Positions 31,815 through 39,563 of a stretch of 39,563 nucleotides of DNA are shown here, in pieces; the first letter of the stretch is position 1, and each line of letters opens with the position of its first letter. Source of the stretch: Rhizobium sp. ASV20 (GTDB lineage Bacteria > Pseudomonadota > Alphaproteobacteria > Rhizobiales > Rhizobiaceae); assembly GCF_016429015.1 (NCBI RefSeq), contig NZ_JAELTU010000058.1:1-39563 (forward strand). Reading direction: 5' to 3'. Position numbers and translations under genes: made by a program. Under the pieces are notes generated by a model, which was not told where the DNA came from, did no database searches, and saw only the letters and a list, made by a program, of their open reading frames with translations.

Positions 31815-33863
31815 TCAGGTGCGGCCGTTGACGAGATCGCTGACGATATCGGTCTTCTGCCCGAGCCTGGCCTTGTAGACCTGATAGTTCTCCATGACGC
31901 GTTGGACATAGTTGCGCGTCTCGGGGAAGGGGATTCGCTCTATCCAATCGATGACGTTGTCGAGCGACTTGCCGCGCGGGTCGCCGTAGCGGGCGATCCA
32001 TTCGGGAACCTTGTTCGGGCCGGCATTGTAGGCAATGAAGGTAAGAATGTAGGAGCCGCCGAACGTGTCGATCTGCTCGCCGAGATAGTGAGCTCCAAGC
32101 GTGGCGTTGTAGCCGGCATCCTGCGTCAGCTTTTCGGCGGAATAGGCTATGCCGTGCCGGCCAGCGACCGCCTTGGCCGTCTTCGGCAGCAACTGCAACA
32201 GGCCGCGCGCATTGGCTGAGGAGACCGCCGCCGGATTGAAGGCGCTTTCCTGGCGAGCAATGGCATAGGCAAGGGCCTTGCCTGAGCCGGAGATATTGGC
32301 GTTCTGTGGAATGACGCCGATCGGGAAGGCGAGCGCGGCGACATCGACACCGCGGCCATAGGCGATCTTGCCGATCTGCAGCGACAGCTGATGATTGCCG
32401 GAGCGCTCTGCCTGGGCTGCCAGCAAGGCGATTTCACCGGGGCTGTCCAGCTGTCGTGCCAATGCGCGGTAGATTGCCTCGGCGCGCCACCCGTGTCCCG
32501 CCGCTTCGAGCCGCGAAATTGCCTGCACCGCCTCGCGTGCCTGAAACAGCTGGCGATCGGCGGTCGAGGGGGAAGGGTAGGTGACGTTCAGCGTTCGCCG
32601 GCCAAGTTTTTCGGCGGCAAGTTGGCCATAGAACGTGCTGGGATAGGCCGCGGCCTTGGCATAGAAATCGGCTGCCTTGCCCGGGCCACCCGCTTCGGCT
32701 GCTCGTCCCAGCCAGTACCAGCCGCGGGACTGTGAGATCGGCCCGTTCGACACTTGCAGGATCTTGCGGAAATGGCCTGACGCGCTCGCTCCGTCCTGTA
32801 GACCACGCAGAGCATACCAACCGGCATGAAATTCGGCCTCACCGACATCCTGCGGGCTTTCCGCGACACTGGCGTCGACGACGCGATAGGCATCCTTGAA
32901 GTCGCCCTGATCCACCAGCCCGCGGCTGACGATCCGCTGCTCGTTCCACCATTGGCCGGGGCTGACCAGGACGCTGCGATCCCGCGGCATCTGCCCGAGC
33001 AGGTTGGCGGCATCGTCGTATTTGTTCTGCCGACGCAGGTTCTTGATGCGCATGTAGAGATAGGCCGGATCCTTGCGCCATTGCGCGTCGATCGCCGCAA
33101 TCAACCCATCGGCCTTGCTCGAACGGTCATTGACGGCAGCCCAGGCCTTGTAGAGCGACTGCGCTTTCCCGAGGTCGCCGAAGCGTTTCGCCTGGGCGGT
33201 CCGGTCGCGGTAAAGCAGGAAGTCCATGCGCGCCTTGTGATCGGCAGGGGACAACAGCGCAGCGAATTCAGCGAGAATCTTGTCTTCGAAAGACTTGTCC
33301 AGCGCCTCGGTGCGCCAGATCTTACGGATCAGTTTCGCGGCTTGCGACGCGGAGCCACGAGCAACGAGCGCCCGCGACAGGATTACCGAGCCTTCTACGG
33401 TTTCCGGTTGGGTGCTGCCGAAGGCGGCGAGAATTTGTTCCGTGGACGGATTTTCGACGTAGAGCGCCCGCTCCGAGTTCGCACGGAGGCTGCTAAGGCC
33501 CGGCCAACCGACAAGTTCGCGCGCTGCGGCAGCAATCTCGCCGGAAGGAATGCCCTGCTGGCCGGATGTTGCGATCGCCCACGTCAGAATGTGGCGGTCG
33601 AGCGTCCCTTCGCGCATGCTGTTGCGGATGGCGAGCGCCTGCATGGGGTTCTTGTTCGAGAGCGCGTCCAGGCCGGCTTTCAAGTCGCCACTGAGGGGGG
33701 CGATGGCGGTGCCACGCGGTATCGAGGCCGTGTTTATGGGATCCGGCACCGACATGGCAACATCGGTGCGGTTCGTTGTCTGCTGGCCGGAGGGTTGAGA
33801 CGCAAAAGCGCCCCATGCGACCGCCAACCCTACGGCGGTCCAGATCATCACAGGTCTTTTCAT
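31815..33863 (-). CDS. Soluble lytic murein transglycosylase (Slt70-like)
   Basis: A 682-residue periplasmic enzyme. After a signal peptide (MKRPVMIWTAVGLAVAWGAFA) comes a long helical superhelix domain of TPR-like repeats, then a C-terminal Slt catalytic domain. That domain holds IARQESAFNPAAVSSANARG with the catalytic Glu, LLQLLPKTA, NATLGAHYLGEQIDTFGGSYILTFIAYNAGPNKVPEW and ETRNYVQRVMENYQVYKA. It cleaves peptidoglycan between MurNAc and GlcNAc to form anhydro-muropeptides. Start choice is uncertain: ATG at 33863 or GTG at 33875, neither with a clear ribosome site. It is divergent from dapA, itself linked to peptidoglycan precursor supply. Confidence 0.92.
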   Translation of the reverse strand: MKRPVMIWTAVGLAVAWGAFASQPSGQQTTNRTDVAMSVPDPINTASIPRGTAIAPLSGDLKAGLDALSNKNPMQALAIRNSMREGTLDRHILTWAIATSGQQGIPSGEIAAAARELVGWPGLSSLRANSERALYVENPSTEQILAAFGSTQPETVEGSVILSRALVARGSASQAAKLIRKIWRTEALDKSFEDKILAEFAALLSPADHKARMDFLLYRDRTAQAKRFGDLGKAQSLYKAWAAVNDRSSKADGLIAAIDAQWRKDPAYLYMRIKNLRRQNKYDDAANLLGQMPRDRSVLVSPGQWWNEQRIVSRGLVDQGDFKDAYRVVDASVAESPQDVGEAEFHAGWYALRGLQDGASASGHFRKILQVSNGPISQSRGWYWLGRAAEAGGPGKAADFYAKAAAYPSTFYGQLAAEKLGRRTLNVTYPSPSTADRQLFQAREAVQAISRLEAAGHGWRAEAIYRALARQLDSPGEIALLAAQAERSGNHQLSLQIGKIAYGRGVDVAALAFPIGVIPQNANISGSGKALAYAIARQESAFNPAAVSSANARGLLQLLPKTAKAVAGRHGIAYSAEKLTQDAGYNATLGAHYLGEQIDTFGGSYILTFIAYNAGPNKVPEWIARYGDPRGKSLDNVIDWIERIPFPETRNYVQRVMENYQVYKARLGQKTDIVSDLVNGRT

Positions 33864-34080
33864 CCGGCTACTCACAAAACAATCAGGCCCTTTCCATTTG
33901 CCTAACGTAACATTAACGAAACCTTACCGGCGGTCCGAATTTCAATCAATTATCATATCGGAAACTGCCCCTCACCAATCAAAGCGCGCTTGTCCCCGTC
34001 AAGCCGGCGCTTTATGGTGCGCGGATTCATAACCATGGATTGCGGCTTAAGCATGAAGGCAGCGCCGCTAGGAGACTTGT

Positions 34081-34965
34081 ATGTTCCAGGGGTCCATTCC
34101 CGCACTTGTTACACCCTTTACTGACGCCGGCAAGTTTGACGAGGCTTCTTTCGCCTCCCACGTCGAGTGGCAGATAAAAGAGGGTAGCCGCGGCTTGGTG
34201 CCCGTGGGTACGACGGGTGAATCGCCGACCTTGTCGCATGACGAGCACAAGCGCGTTGTCGAGCTTTGCATCGAAGTGGCAAACAAGCGCGTTCCGGTCA
34301 TGGCGGGCGCAGGCTCGAACAACACGCGCGAAGCGATCGAGCTTGCCCAGCACGCCGAAAAAGTCGGCGCCAACGCTGTCCTGGTGGTCACGCCCTATTA
34401 TAACAAGCCGACGCAGAAGGGGCTGTACGCCCATTTCGCCGCCGTTGCAGAAGCGGTGAAGGTGCCGATCTATATCTACAATATTCCAGGCCGCTCGGTT
34501 GTGGACATGACGCCGGAGACGATGGGCGCGCTCGCCAAGGCCTATGCCAACATCGTTGGTGTGAAGGATGCAACCGGCAAGATCGAACGGGTTTCCGAGC
34601 AGCGCATGACCTGCGGCCGCGATTTCCACCAGCTTTCCGGTGAGGATGCGACCGCGCTTGGCTTTAATGCTCATGGCGGCATCGGCTGCATTTCGGTGAC
34701 GGCCAACATCGCGCCGCGCCTCTGTGCCGAGTTCCAGGCGGCGACGCTTGCCGGCGATTATGCCAAGGCGCTGGAATATCAGGACCGTCTGATGCCGCTG
34801 CACAAGGCGATCTTCCTTGAGCCCGGTCTTTGCGGCGCAAAATATGGTCTTTCCCGTCTCGGCCGCATGAGCCGCAATGTCCGCTCGCCGCTGCTATCGA
34901 CGCTGGAACCCAGCACGGAAGCTGCGATCGATGCGGCCATGCGTCATGCCGGCCTGCTGAACTGA
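34081..34965 (+). CDS. dapA: 4-hydroxy-tetrahydrodipicolinate synthase
   Basis: A 294-residue TIM-barrel aldolase that condenses pyruvate with aspartate semialdehyde, the first committed step to lysine and diaminopimelate. It has the GTTGES motif (43-48), Tyr133 in YIYNIPGRS with Arg138, and the Schiff-base Lys162 in IVGVKDATG. These are the residues expected for a full DapA. Length is normal. AGGAGAC lies about 5 nt before the ATG. A 14-bp terminator follows. Upstream sequence shows no lysine riboswitch. In related genomes this gene lies beside smpB, as here. Confidence 0.97.
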   Translation: MFQGSIPALVTPFTDAGKFDEASFASHVEWQIKEGSRGLVPVGTTGESPTLSHDEHKRVVELCIEVANKRVPVMAGAGSNNTREAIELAQHAEKVGANAVLVVTPYYNKPTQKGLYAHFAAVAEAVKVPIYIYNIPGRSVVDMTPETMGALAKAYANIVGVKDATGKIERVSEQRMTCGRDFHQLSGEDATALGFNAHGGIGCISVTANIAPRLCAEFQAATLAGDYAKALEYQDRLMPLHKAIFLEPGLCGAKYGLSRLGRMSRNVRSPLLSTLEPSTEAAIDAAMRHAGLLN

Positions 34966-34994
34966 GGCTGATTGCAATCCATTGCCAAAACTCT

Positions 34995-35036
34995 GCGAGA
35001 CCGCTCTCTTCACAAGGAGAGCGGTCTCGCTTATTT
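34995..35036 (+). terminator. Rho-independent terminator of dapA
   Basis: A perfect 14-bp stem GCGAGACCGCTCTC / GAGAGCGGTCTCGC with an 8-nt loop, followed by TTATTT. It separates dapA from smpB. Confidence 0.92.
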
Positions 35037-35100
35037 AGAGTGTAGAAACTTGGCGCGCCTCTGGCCGCTGCCGGAATGACAAAAGAAAAGAAGAAGAATC

Positions 35101-35580
35101 ATGGCCCCTAAAGGCAGCCAGCGCGTGGTGAACAAGATCGTGGCGGAGAACCGCAAGGCGCGTTTCAACTACGAGATCATCGACACCTATGAAGCAGGTC
35201 TCGTGCTCAAGGGCACGGAGGTCAAGTCATTGCGCGAAGGCAAGGCCAATATCGCCGAATCCTACGCCTCGGACGAAGATGGTGAGATTTGGCTGATCAA
35301 TTCTTACTTGCCGGAATATCTGCAGGCGAATCGCTTCAATCATGAACCGCGCCGCCGCCGCAAATTGCTGCTTTCCGGTCGCGAGATCGGCCGGTTGCGC
35401 TCGGCTATCAATCGCGAGGGCATGACGCTGGTGCCGTTGAAGATCTACTTCAACGATAGTGGTCGTGCAAAGCTTGAGTTGGCGCTCGCCAAGGGTAAGA
35501 AGCTTCACGATAAGCGCGAGGCCGAGAAGGAGCGCGATTGGAACCGGCAGAAGAGCCGTCTGTTGAAAGACAACGGCTGA
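35101..35580 (+). CDS. smpB: SsrA-binding protein
   Basis: A 159-residue RNA-binding protein that partners tmRNA in rescuing stalled ribosomes. It has the oligonucleotide-binding barrel with NRKARFNYEIIDTYEAGLVLKGTEVKSLREGKANI, INSYLPEY, NHEPRRRRKLLL and LVPLKIYFNDSGRAKLELALAKGKK. The basic C-terminal tail (KKLHDKREAEKERDWNRQK) reaches into the ribosomal mRNA channel. The ATG follows AAAAGAAAAGAAGAATC, a weak ribosome site. The tmRNA gene itself is not in the window. Confidence 0.98.
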   Translation: MAPKGSQRVVNKIVAENRKARFNYEIIDTYEAGLVLKGTEVKSLREGKANIAESYASDEDGEIWLINSYLPEYLQANRFNHEPRRRRKLLLSGREIGRLRSAINREGMTLVPLKIYFNDSGRAKLELALAKGKKLHDKREAEKERDWNRQKSRLLKDNG

Positions 35581-35700
35581 AATAGCAGCGGGCCGGTCGG
35601 AATACTCAGCCGCTTGGCATTTGGCCGGGGCCGATCGGATACAGGCGTAGCAACGGTCAAGGCGTGATTTCAAAAGCCGCGGGCGACGAACGACCCAGCT

Positions 35701-36285
35701 CTATTGCTCGGCATCGGCTTCCGTGTGAGAGACATCCGCGGTGCGATGGGTCCGTTCGGAAGGTTCGCGACCGATCTCTGCTTTGAGCGATACCAGGTCG
35801 ATGAAGTGATCGGCTTGACGGCGCAGATCGTCGGCAATCATGGGCGGTTGGGTCGCCATGGTCGAAATGACCGAAACCTTGCGGCCGCGGCGCTGCAACG
35901 CTTCCACCAATGTCGTGAAGTCGCCATCGCCCGAGAAGATCACCAGATGATCGACAGTCTCGGATTGCTCCATGGCGTCGATGGCGAGCTCGATGTCCAT
36001 GTTGCCCTTGATCTTGCGGCGACCCATGGAGTCGGTAAATTCCTTGGCCGGCTTGGTAATGACCTTGTAGCCGTTATAGTCGAGCCAATCGATCAGTGGG
36101 CGTATAGAAGAATATTCCTGATCTTCGATGAGGGCCGTATAGTAATAGGCGCGAAGCAGGTATCCACGTTTCTGGAACGCTTTCAGGAGCTTGCGGTAGT
36201 CGATGTCAAAGCCGAGGCTCTTGGATGCAGCGTAGAGATTGGCGCCGTCTATAAAAAGTGCAATTTTCTCGCGTGGGTCAAACAT
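35701..36285 (-). CDS. NYN domain (LabA/DUF88) protein, putative ribonuclease
   Basis: A 194-residue PIN-like NYN domain protein. The acidic site is visible as ALFIDGANLY with Asp13, KGNMDIELAIDAME with Asp97 and Asp103, and FSGDGDFTTLVEAL with the Asp pair near 120-122, then KVSVIST. This full set of acids predicts a metal-dependent nuclease, probably acting on RNA. The C-terminal 30 residues are polar and disordered. It is convergent with smpB and divergent from rpoZ. Such genes are conserved at this place in Rhizobiaceae, as I recall. No clear ribosome site is seen at the ATG. Confidence 0.9.
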   Translation of the reverse strand: MFDPREKIALFIDGANLYAASKSLGFDIDYRKLLKAFQKRGYLLRAYYYTALIEDQEYSSIRPLIDWLDYNGYKVITKPAKEFTDSMGRRKIKGNMDIELAIDAMEQSETVDHLVIFSGDGDFTTLVEALQRRGRKVSVISTMATQPPMIADDLRRQADHFIDLVSLKAEIGREPSERTHRTADVSHTEADAEQ

Positions 36286-36596
36286 CGCTTACATATCCAC
36301 TGTTACAAAAACGTAATCTTTTTATTCAAAGGTAAGCTAAAACAATGCCTTGTACAGCGTCGCAGAATAATCCGAATTACTTTATGAATTATTCATATAT
36401 TCGAGATTTAGGGCACGATCGGCGATATTCCAAGCAATCTTAGGTAGAATGCATCATTTGTCTAGGGTAATTTTAGCACTTTCTGGGATGGCGCGCAGGC
36501 GCTCAAACAGGAAAAACTTGAATTTGCCATCGTTTGCTTGTATCGGCGTGCTACTCCGAGACATGATGACGACATCACGACCGCAAAGGACAGGCA
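36286..36596. other. Divergent intergenic region before rpoZ
   Basis: 311 bp, AT-rich between 36300 and 36480, holding the promoters of the NYN gene and rpoZ. AAAGGACAGG forms the rpoZ ribosome site. No gene or RNA is recognised. Confidence 0.5.
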
Positions 36597-36998
36597 ATGG
36601 CCCGTGTCACAGTAGAAGATTGCATTGATAAAGTTGAGAACCGGTTCGAGCTCGTGCTGCTTGCCAGCCATCGTGCCCGCCTGATTTCGCAGGGTTCCTC
36701 GATCACCATCGACCGCGACAACGACAAGAACCCGGTCGTTGCGCTGCGCGAAATTGCCGATGAGACGCTGTCGCCCGACGATCTCAAGGAAGACCTGATC
36801 CATTCGCTGCAGAAGCATGTCGAAGTGGATGAGCCCGAGCCCGATCCGGCAAGCCTGCTGGCAACCGGTGGCGCTTCCGCTTCCAGCGAAGAGGAAGAAG
36901 ATGCTCCGGAAGCCGTTACTTTCGACCAGATGTCGGAAGAAGAACTGCTCGCCGGCATCGAAGGCCTTGTTCCGCCGGAAAAAAGCGACGATTACTGA
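36597..36998 (+). CDS. rpoZ: RNA polymerase omega subunit
   Basis: A 133-residue omega subunit that helps assemble RNA polymerase and forms part of a (p)ppGpp site. The N-terminal MARVTVEDCIDKVENRFELV and RARLISQG, then KNPVVALREIADET, are diagnostic. The acidic C-terminal extension (EPEPDPASLL, then a Ser/Glu-rich stretch) is long, as in Rhizobiales. AAAGGACAGG precedes the ATG by about 5 nt. It lies 100 bp before rsh, mirroring the rpoZ-spoT order of enterobacteria, but a terminator-like hairpin lies between them. Confidence 0.97.
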   Translation: MARVTVEDCIDKVENRFELVLLASHRARLISQGSSITIDRDNDKNPVVALREIADETLSPDDLKEDLIHSLQKHVEVDEPEPDPASLLATGGASASSEEEEDAPEAVTFDQMSEEELLAGIEGLVPPEKSDDY

Positions 36999-37045
36999 TC
37001 GTCGACCTTGATGCTCCGGGCAGGAGCGATATGATGAGGGGATGC

Positions 37046-37080
37046 GTGCGCCGGTCAGATGACTGGCGCGCTTTTGTTTT
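37046..37080 (+). terminator. Terminator-like hairpin between rpoZ and rsh
   Basis: GCGCCGGTCA and TGACTGGCGC form a 9-10 bp stem with one G-U and a tight loop, followed by GCTTTTGTTTT. It ends 18 bp before the rsh start codon, so it would either stop rpoZ transcripts or lie in the rsh leader as an attenuator. Confidence 0.75.
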
Positions 37081-37098
37081 GGCGGGAGTAGCCTTGGA

Positions 37099-39315
37099 AT
37101 GATGCGGCAATATGAGCTTGTTGAGCGGGTGCAGAAGTACAAGCCCGATGCCAACGAGGCGCTGCTCAACAAGGCTTATGTTTATGCGATGCAGAAGCAT
37201 GGGCAGCAGAAGCGCGCAAGCGGCGATCCCTATATCTCCCATCCCCTCGAAGTTGCCGCCATTCTGACCGACATGCGTCTGGACGAATCGACTATCGCGG
37301 TCGCCCTTCTCCATGATACCATCGAGGATACGACTGCGACGCGCGCCGAGATCGACGAATTGTTCGGCGAGGACATCGGGCGTCTGGTCGAAGGGCTGAC
37401 GAAGATCAAGAAGATCGATCTCGTTACCAAGAAGGCGAAGCAGGCCGAAAACCTGCGCAAGCTGCTGCTTGCCATTTCCGACGATGTTCGCGTGCTTCTG
37501 GTGAAGCTTGCCGATCGTCTGCACAATATGCGCACGCTCGATCATATGTCGCCGGAGAAGCGCGCCCGCATTTCCGAAGAGACGATGGAAATCTATGCGC
37601 CGCTCGCCGGCCGCATGGGCATGCAGGACATGCGCGAGGAGCTTGAAGAGCTCTCCTTCCGTCATATCAACCCGGAGGCGCATGACACTGTCACCAAGCG
37701 GCTGGAGGAGCTGTCGCGGCGCAACGAGGGTCTCGTCAAGAAGATCGAAACCGAGTTGCGCGACCTCCTCGTCGCCAACGGCCTTGCCAATGCCATGGTC
37801 AAAGGCAGGTTGAAGAGCCCTTACTCGGTCTTCCGCAAGATGCAGTCGAAATCGCTCTCTTTCGAGCAGCTTTCAGACATCTACGGGTTCCGCCTTCTCG
37901 TCGACGATATCCCGTCCTGCTATCGCGCGCTTGGCATCGTGCACACCCGCTGGCGCGTCGTGCCCGGTCGCTTCAAGGACTATATTTCGACGCCGAAGCA
38001 GAACGACTATCGGTCGCTGCACACCACGATCGTCGGCCCATCCAGCCAGCGCATCGAGCTGCAGATCCGCACCAAGCGCATGCATGAGATCGCCGAATTC
38101 GGTATTGCCGCTCACACGCTCTACAAGGACGGCGCAAGCAACAATGGCGATGGCGACGTTCTTTCCAAGGAAAGCAGCGCCTATTCCTGGCTACGTCACA
38201 CCATCGAGGCGCTGGCCGAGGGTGACAGCCCCGAGGAGTTCCTTGAGCATACGAAGCTTGAGCTGTTCCAGGATCAGGTCTTCTGCTTCACGCCCAAGGG
38301 CAAGCTGATTGCTCTGCCACGCGGTGCCACGCCGATCGACTTCGCCTATGCCGTCCACACCAATATCGGGGATACCACCGTCGGGGCCAAGATCAACGGC
38401 CGCATCATGCCGTTGGTGACGCGGTTGACCAATGGTGACGAAGTCGAAATCATCCGCTCAGGCGTGCAGGTGCCTCCGGCTGCCTGGGAGGAGATTGTCG
38501 TCACCGGCAAGGCGCGCGCCGCCATTCGCCGAGCGACCCGGCTCGCCATACGCAAGCAATATGCCGGGCTTGGCCATCGCATCCTGGAGCGCACCTTCGA
38601 GCGTGCCGGGAAGGTATTCTCGCGGGATGCATTGAAGCCAGCGCTGCACCGTCTCGGTCAGAAGGATGTGGAAGATGCCATCGCCGCCGTCGGGCGCGGG
38701 GAGATGTCGTCGCTCGACGTACTGCGCGCCGTCTATCCCGACCATCAGGACGAGCGCGTCACCGTCAAGCCGGCCGGCGACGAAGGCTGGTTCAATGTCC
38801 ACAGCGCCTCCGGCATGATTTTCAAGATCCCCGGTAAGAACAAGGCCGATCTCGCCGACGGCGTTGAAACGCCGCCGATCCGCGGTTTGGCCGCCAATGT
38901 CGAGGTGCATTTTGCACCGACTGGCGCCGTCCCCGGCGATCGTATCGTCGGCATCATGGAGAAGGGCAAGGGGATCACCATATATCCGATCCAGTCGCCC
39001 ATCCTGCAGCGGTTCGATGATGAACCGGAACGCTGGATCGACGTGCGCTGGGATTTGGATGAAGCCAACAAGTCCCGTTTCGCGGCGCGAGTGCTGATCA
39101 ACGCCCTGAACGAGCCCGGCACCTTGGCAAAGGTCGCGCAGACTGTCGCCGACGTCGACGTCAATATCCGCGTTCTGAACACTGCTCGCGTCGCAGCCGA
39201 CTTCACCGAGATGGCTTTGGATGTCGAGGTCTGGGATCTGCGCCAGTTGAACCAGCTGCTGGTGCAGCTCAAGGAACTCGATTGTATCGCCACCGTAAAG
39301 CGGCTTTATGAGTGA
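37099..39315 (+). CDS. rsh: Bifunctional (p)ppGpp synthetase/hydrolase
   Basis: A 738-residue RelA/SpoT homologue. The N-terminal HD hydrolase domain has YISHPLEVAAIL and ALLHDTIEDT, and KLADRLHNMRTL. The synthetase domain holds GRLKSPYSVFRKM, DIYGFRLLVDD and RFKDYISTPKQNDYRSLHT; the R-F-K-D form marks bifunctional enzymes as opposed to RelA-type E-x-D-D. A TGS domain follows (QVFCFTPKGKLIALPRGAT to VEIIRSG) and a C-terminal ACT domain ends the protein. It makes and degrades the stringent-response alarmone. Two adjacent ATGs at 37099 and 37102 are possible starts. rpoZ lies upstream. Confidence 0.96.
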   Translation: MMRQYELVERVQKYKPDANEALLNKAYVYAMQKHGQQKRASGDPYISHPLEVAAILTDMRLDESTIAVALLHDTIEDTTATRAEIDELFGEDIGRLVEGLTKIKKIDLVTKKAKQAENLRKLLLAISDDVRVLLVKLADRLHNMRTLDHMSPEKRARISEETMEIYAPLAGRMGMQDMREELEELSFRHINPEAHDTVTKRLEELSRRNEGLVKKIETELRDLLVANGLANAMVKGRLKSPYSVFRKMQSKSLSFEQLSDIYGFRLLVDDIPSCYRALGIVHTRWRVVPGRFKDYISTPKQNDYRSLHTTIVGPSSQRIELQIRTKRMHEIAEFGIAAHTLYKDGASNNGDGDVLSKESSAYSWLRHTIEALAEGDSPEEFLEHTKLELFQDQVFCFTPKGKLIALPRGATPIDFAYAVHTNIGDTTVGAKINGRIMPLVTRLTNGDEVEIIRSGVQVPPAAWEEIVVTGKARAAIRRATRLAIRKQYAGLGHRILERTFERAGKVFSRDALKPALHRLGQKDVEDAIAAVGRGEMSSLDVLRAVYPDHQDERVTVKPAGDEGWFNVHSASGMIFKIPGKNKADLADGVETPPIRGLAANVEVHFAPTGAVPGDRIVGIMEKGKGITIYPIQSPILQRFDDEPERWIDVRWDLDEANKSRFAARVLINALNEPGTLAKVAQTVADVDVNIRVLNTARVAADFTEMALDVEVWDLRQLNQLLVQLKELDCIATVKRLYE

Positions 39316-39347
39316 CGCCATTCGGCGTCGCGCACTGATCTAGTGCG
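39314..39347 (+). terminator. Two short hairpins at the end of rsh
   Basis: GACGCC-ATTC-GGCGTC begins within the stop codon, and CGCACT-GATCT-AGTGCG follows directly. They may protect or end the transcript; no T-run follows. Confidence 0.45.
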
Positions 39348-39508
39348 GCATGCATATTTTGTGATCATTTTATGACCAAAAACGAGCAGCTTTCCGGATA
39401 GGTATGTGTTTTATGCATGCCTGTGTCTATTTTAGAGAGCTGGTAATTAACCTTTGCTGCGCCTATCTTCTGGTCATCGAAGAAACGAAACAGAGATGAG
39501 AGAAGATA

Positions 39509-39563
39509 ATGTTTAGCCCGATCAAGAAAATCGCCCGCGCGCTGCGTGTCCCGAGTGTTGAAG
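39509..39563 (+). CDS. Start of a probable DUF3563 family protein (cut by window end)
   Basis: Only 18 codons are seen, beginning MFSPIKKIARALRVPSVE. This resembles the opening of small DUF3563 proteins of Rhizobiales, which continue with an E-R-E-x-x-Y-L motif. A GAGAGAAG site lies just upstream. The 39348-39508 stretch between it and rsh is AT-rich and probably holds the promoter. The assignment is tentative because so little is visible. Confidence 0.5.
   Translation, partial: MFSPIKKIARALRVPSVE

Noticed and set aside
32826..33905. Plus-strand 359-codon frame
   Set aside because: Antisense to the lytic transglycosylase; no recognisable motif.
33876..34080. Lysine-type riboswitch before dapA
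   Set aside because: The 205-bp region shows no multi-helix structure or conserved core; it looks like a normal divergent promoter region.
36462..37172. Minus-strand frame across rpoZ
   Set aside because: Antisense to rpoZ, which has a strong start site and diagnostic motifs.
1..39563. CRISPR array, prophage or insertion sequence
   Set aside because: No regularly spaced repeats, transposase, integrase or phage structural genes were seen; the only insertion-like signal is the duplication around the TetR module.

Overview
The window looks like a chromosomal segment of a Rhizobium-type alphaproteobacterium (Rhizobiaceae). The evidence is the high-GC coding style, two tandem Porin_2 porins with RopA-like signal peptides, an iolCDEB cluster under an RpiR-type IolR, a dapA-smpB-NYN-rpoZ-rsh block, and intergenic palindromes of the kind scattered through rhizobial genomes. 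It contains no phage, transposase, CRISPR array or rRNA. One tRNA-Ser(GCU) is present. Gene names rest on recognisable motifs read by eye; no database search was made.

Layout. 1-5.5 kb: the end of a lipid kinase gene, a glutamine-synthetase-like gene divergent from a class III aminotransferase (probably amine or polyamine use), and a membrane glycosyltransferase divergent from a flippase-like membrane protein. 5.5-8.4 kb: an ECF sigma factor with a TPR-like C-terminal extension, in one operon with three DGPF/YCII proteins, and divergent from a 76-residue membrane protein. The two divergent genes have mirror-image promoter-like motifs (TGTCGA-N16-TCGAC). 8.4-12.7 kb: AMP nucleosidase with an apparently leaderless promoter, small exported proteins, a Sel1-like protein and a HisC-like aminotransferase. 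12.7-14.5 kb: a TetR/DUF4267/DoxX-like module inserted between the hisC 5' end and a decayed second copy of that same 5' end. 14.5-17.7 kb: a Rap1a/Tai-like exported protein, a PilZ-like protein, a small protein with a glyoxalase-superfamily-type N-terminus, and a MATE exporter.

17.7-25.8 kb: myo-inositol catabolism. iolC (fused to a DUF2090 aldolase-like domain), iolD, iolE and iolB run leftward, preceded by iolR. A Gfo/Idh/MocA dehydrogenase diverges from iolR. Two GGAATA-NN-TATTCC palindromes sit in front of iolR and iolC and are the probable IolR operators. Together the enzymes would convert 2-keto-myo-inositol to the aldolase products; the iolA step is not in the window. 26-27.5 kb: a ferredoxin-reductase-like flavoprotein and the tRNA-Ser. 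27.5-30.8 kb: two porin paralogues with long upstream regions and strong terminators. 30.8-33.9 kb: an alpha/beta hydrolase and a soluble lytic transglycosylase. 34-39.5 kb: dapA, smpB, a NYN-domain protein, rpoZ and the bifunctional (p)ppGpp synthetase/hydrolase gene rsh. A terminator-like hairpin lies 18 nt before the rsh start. The window ends in the first codons of a probable DUF3563 protein.

The observations most worth checking are the mirrored ECF promoters, the duplication-flanked TetR module, the hairpin in front of rsh and the leaderless promoter of the AMP nucleosidase gene.
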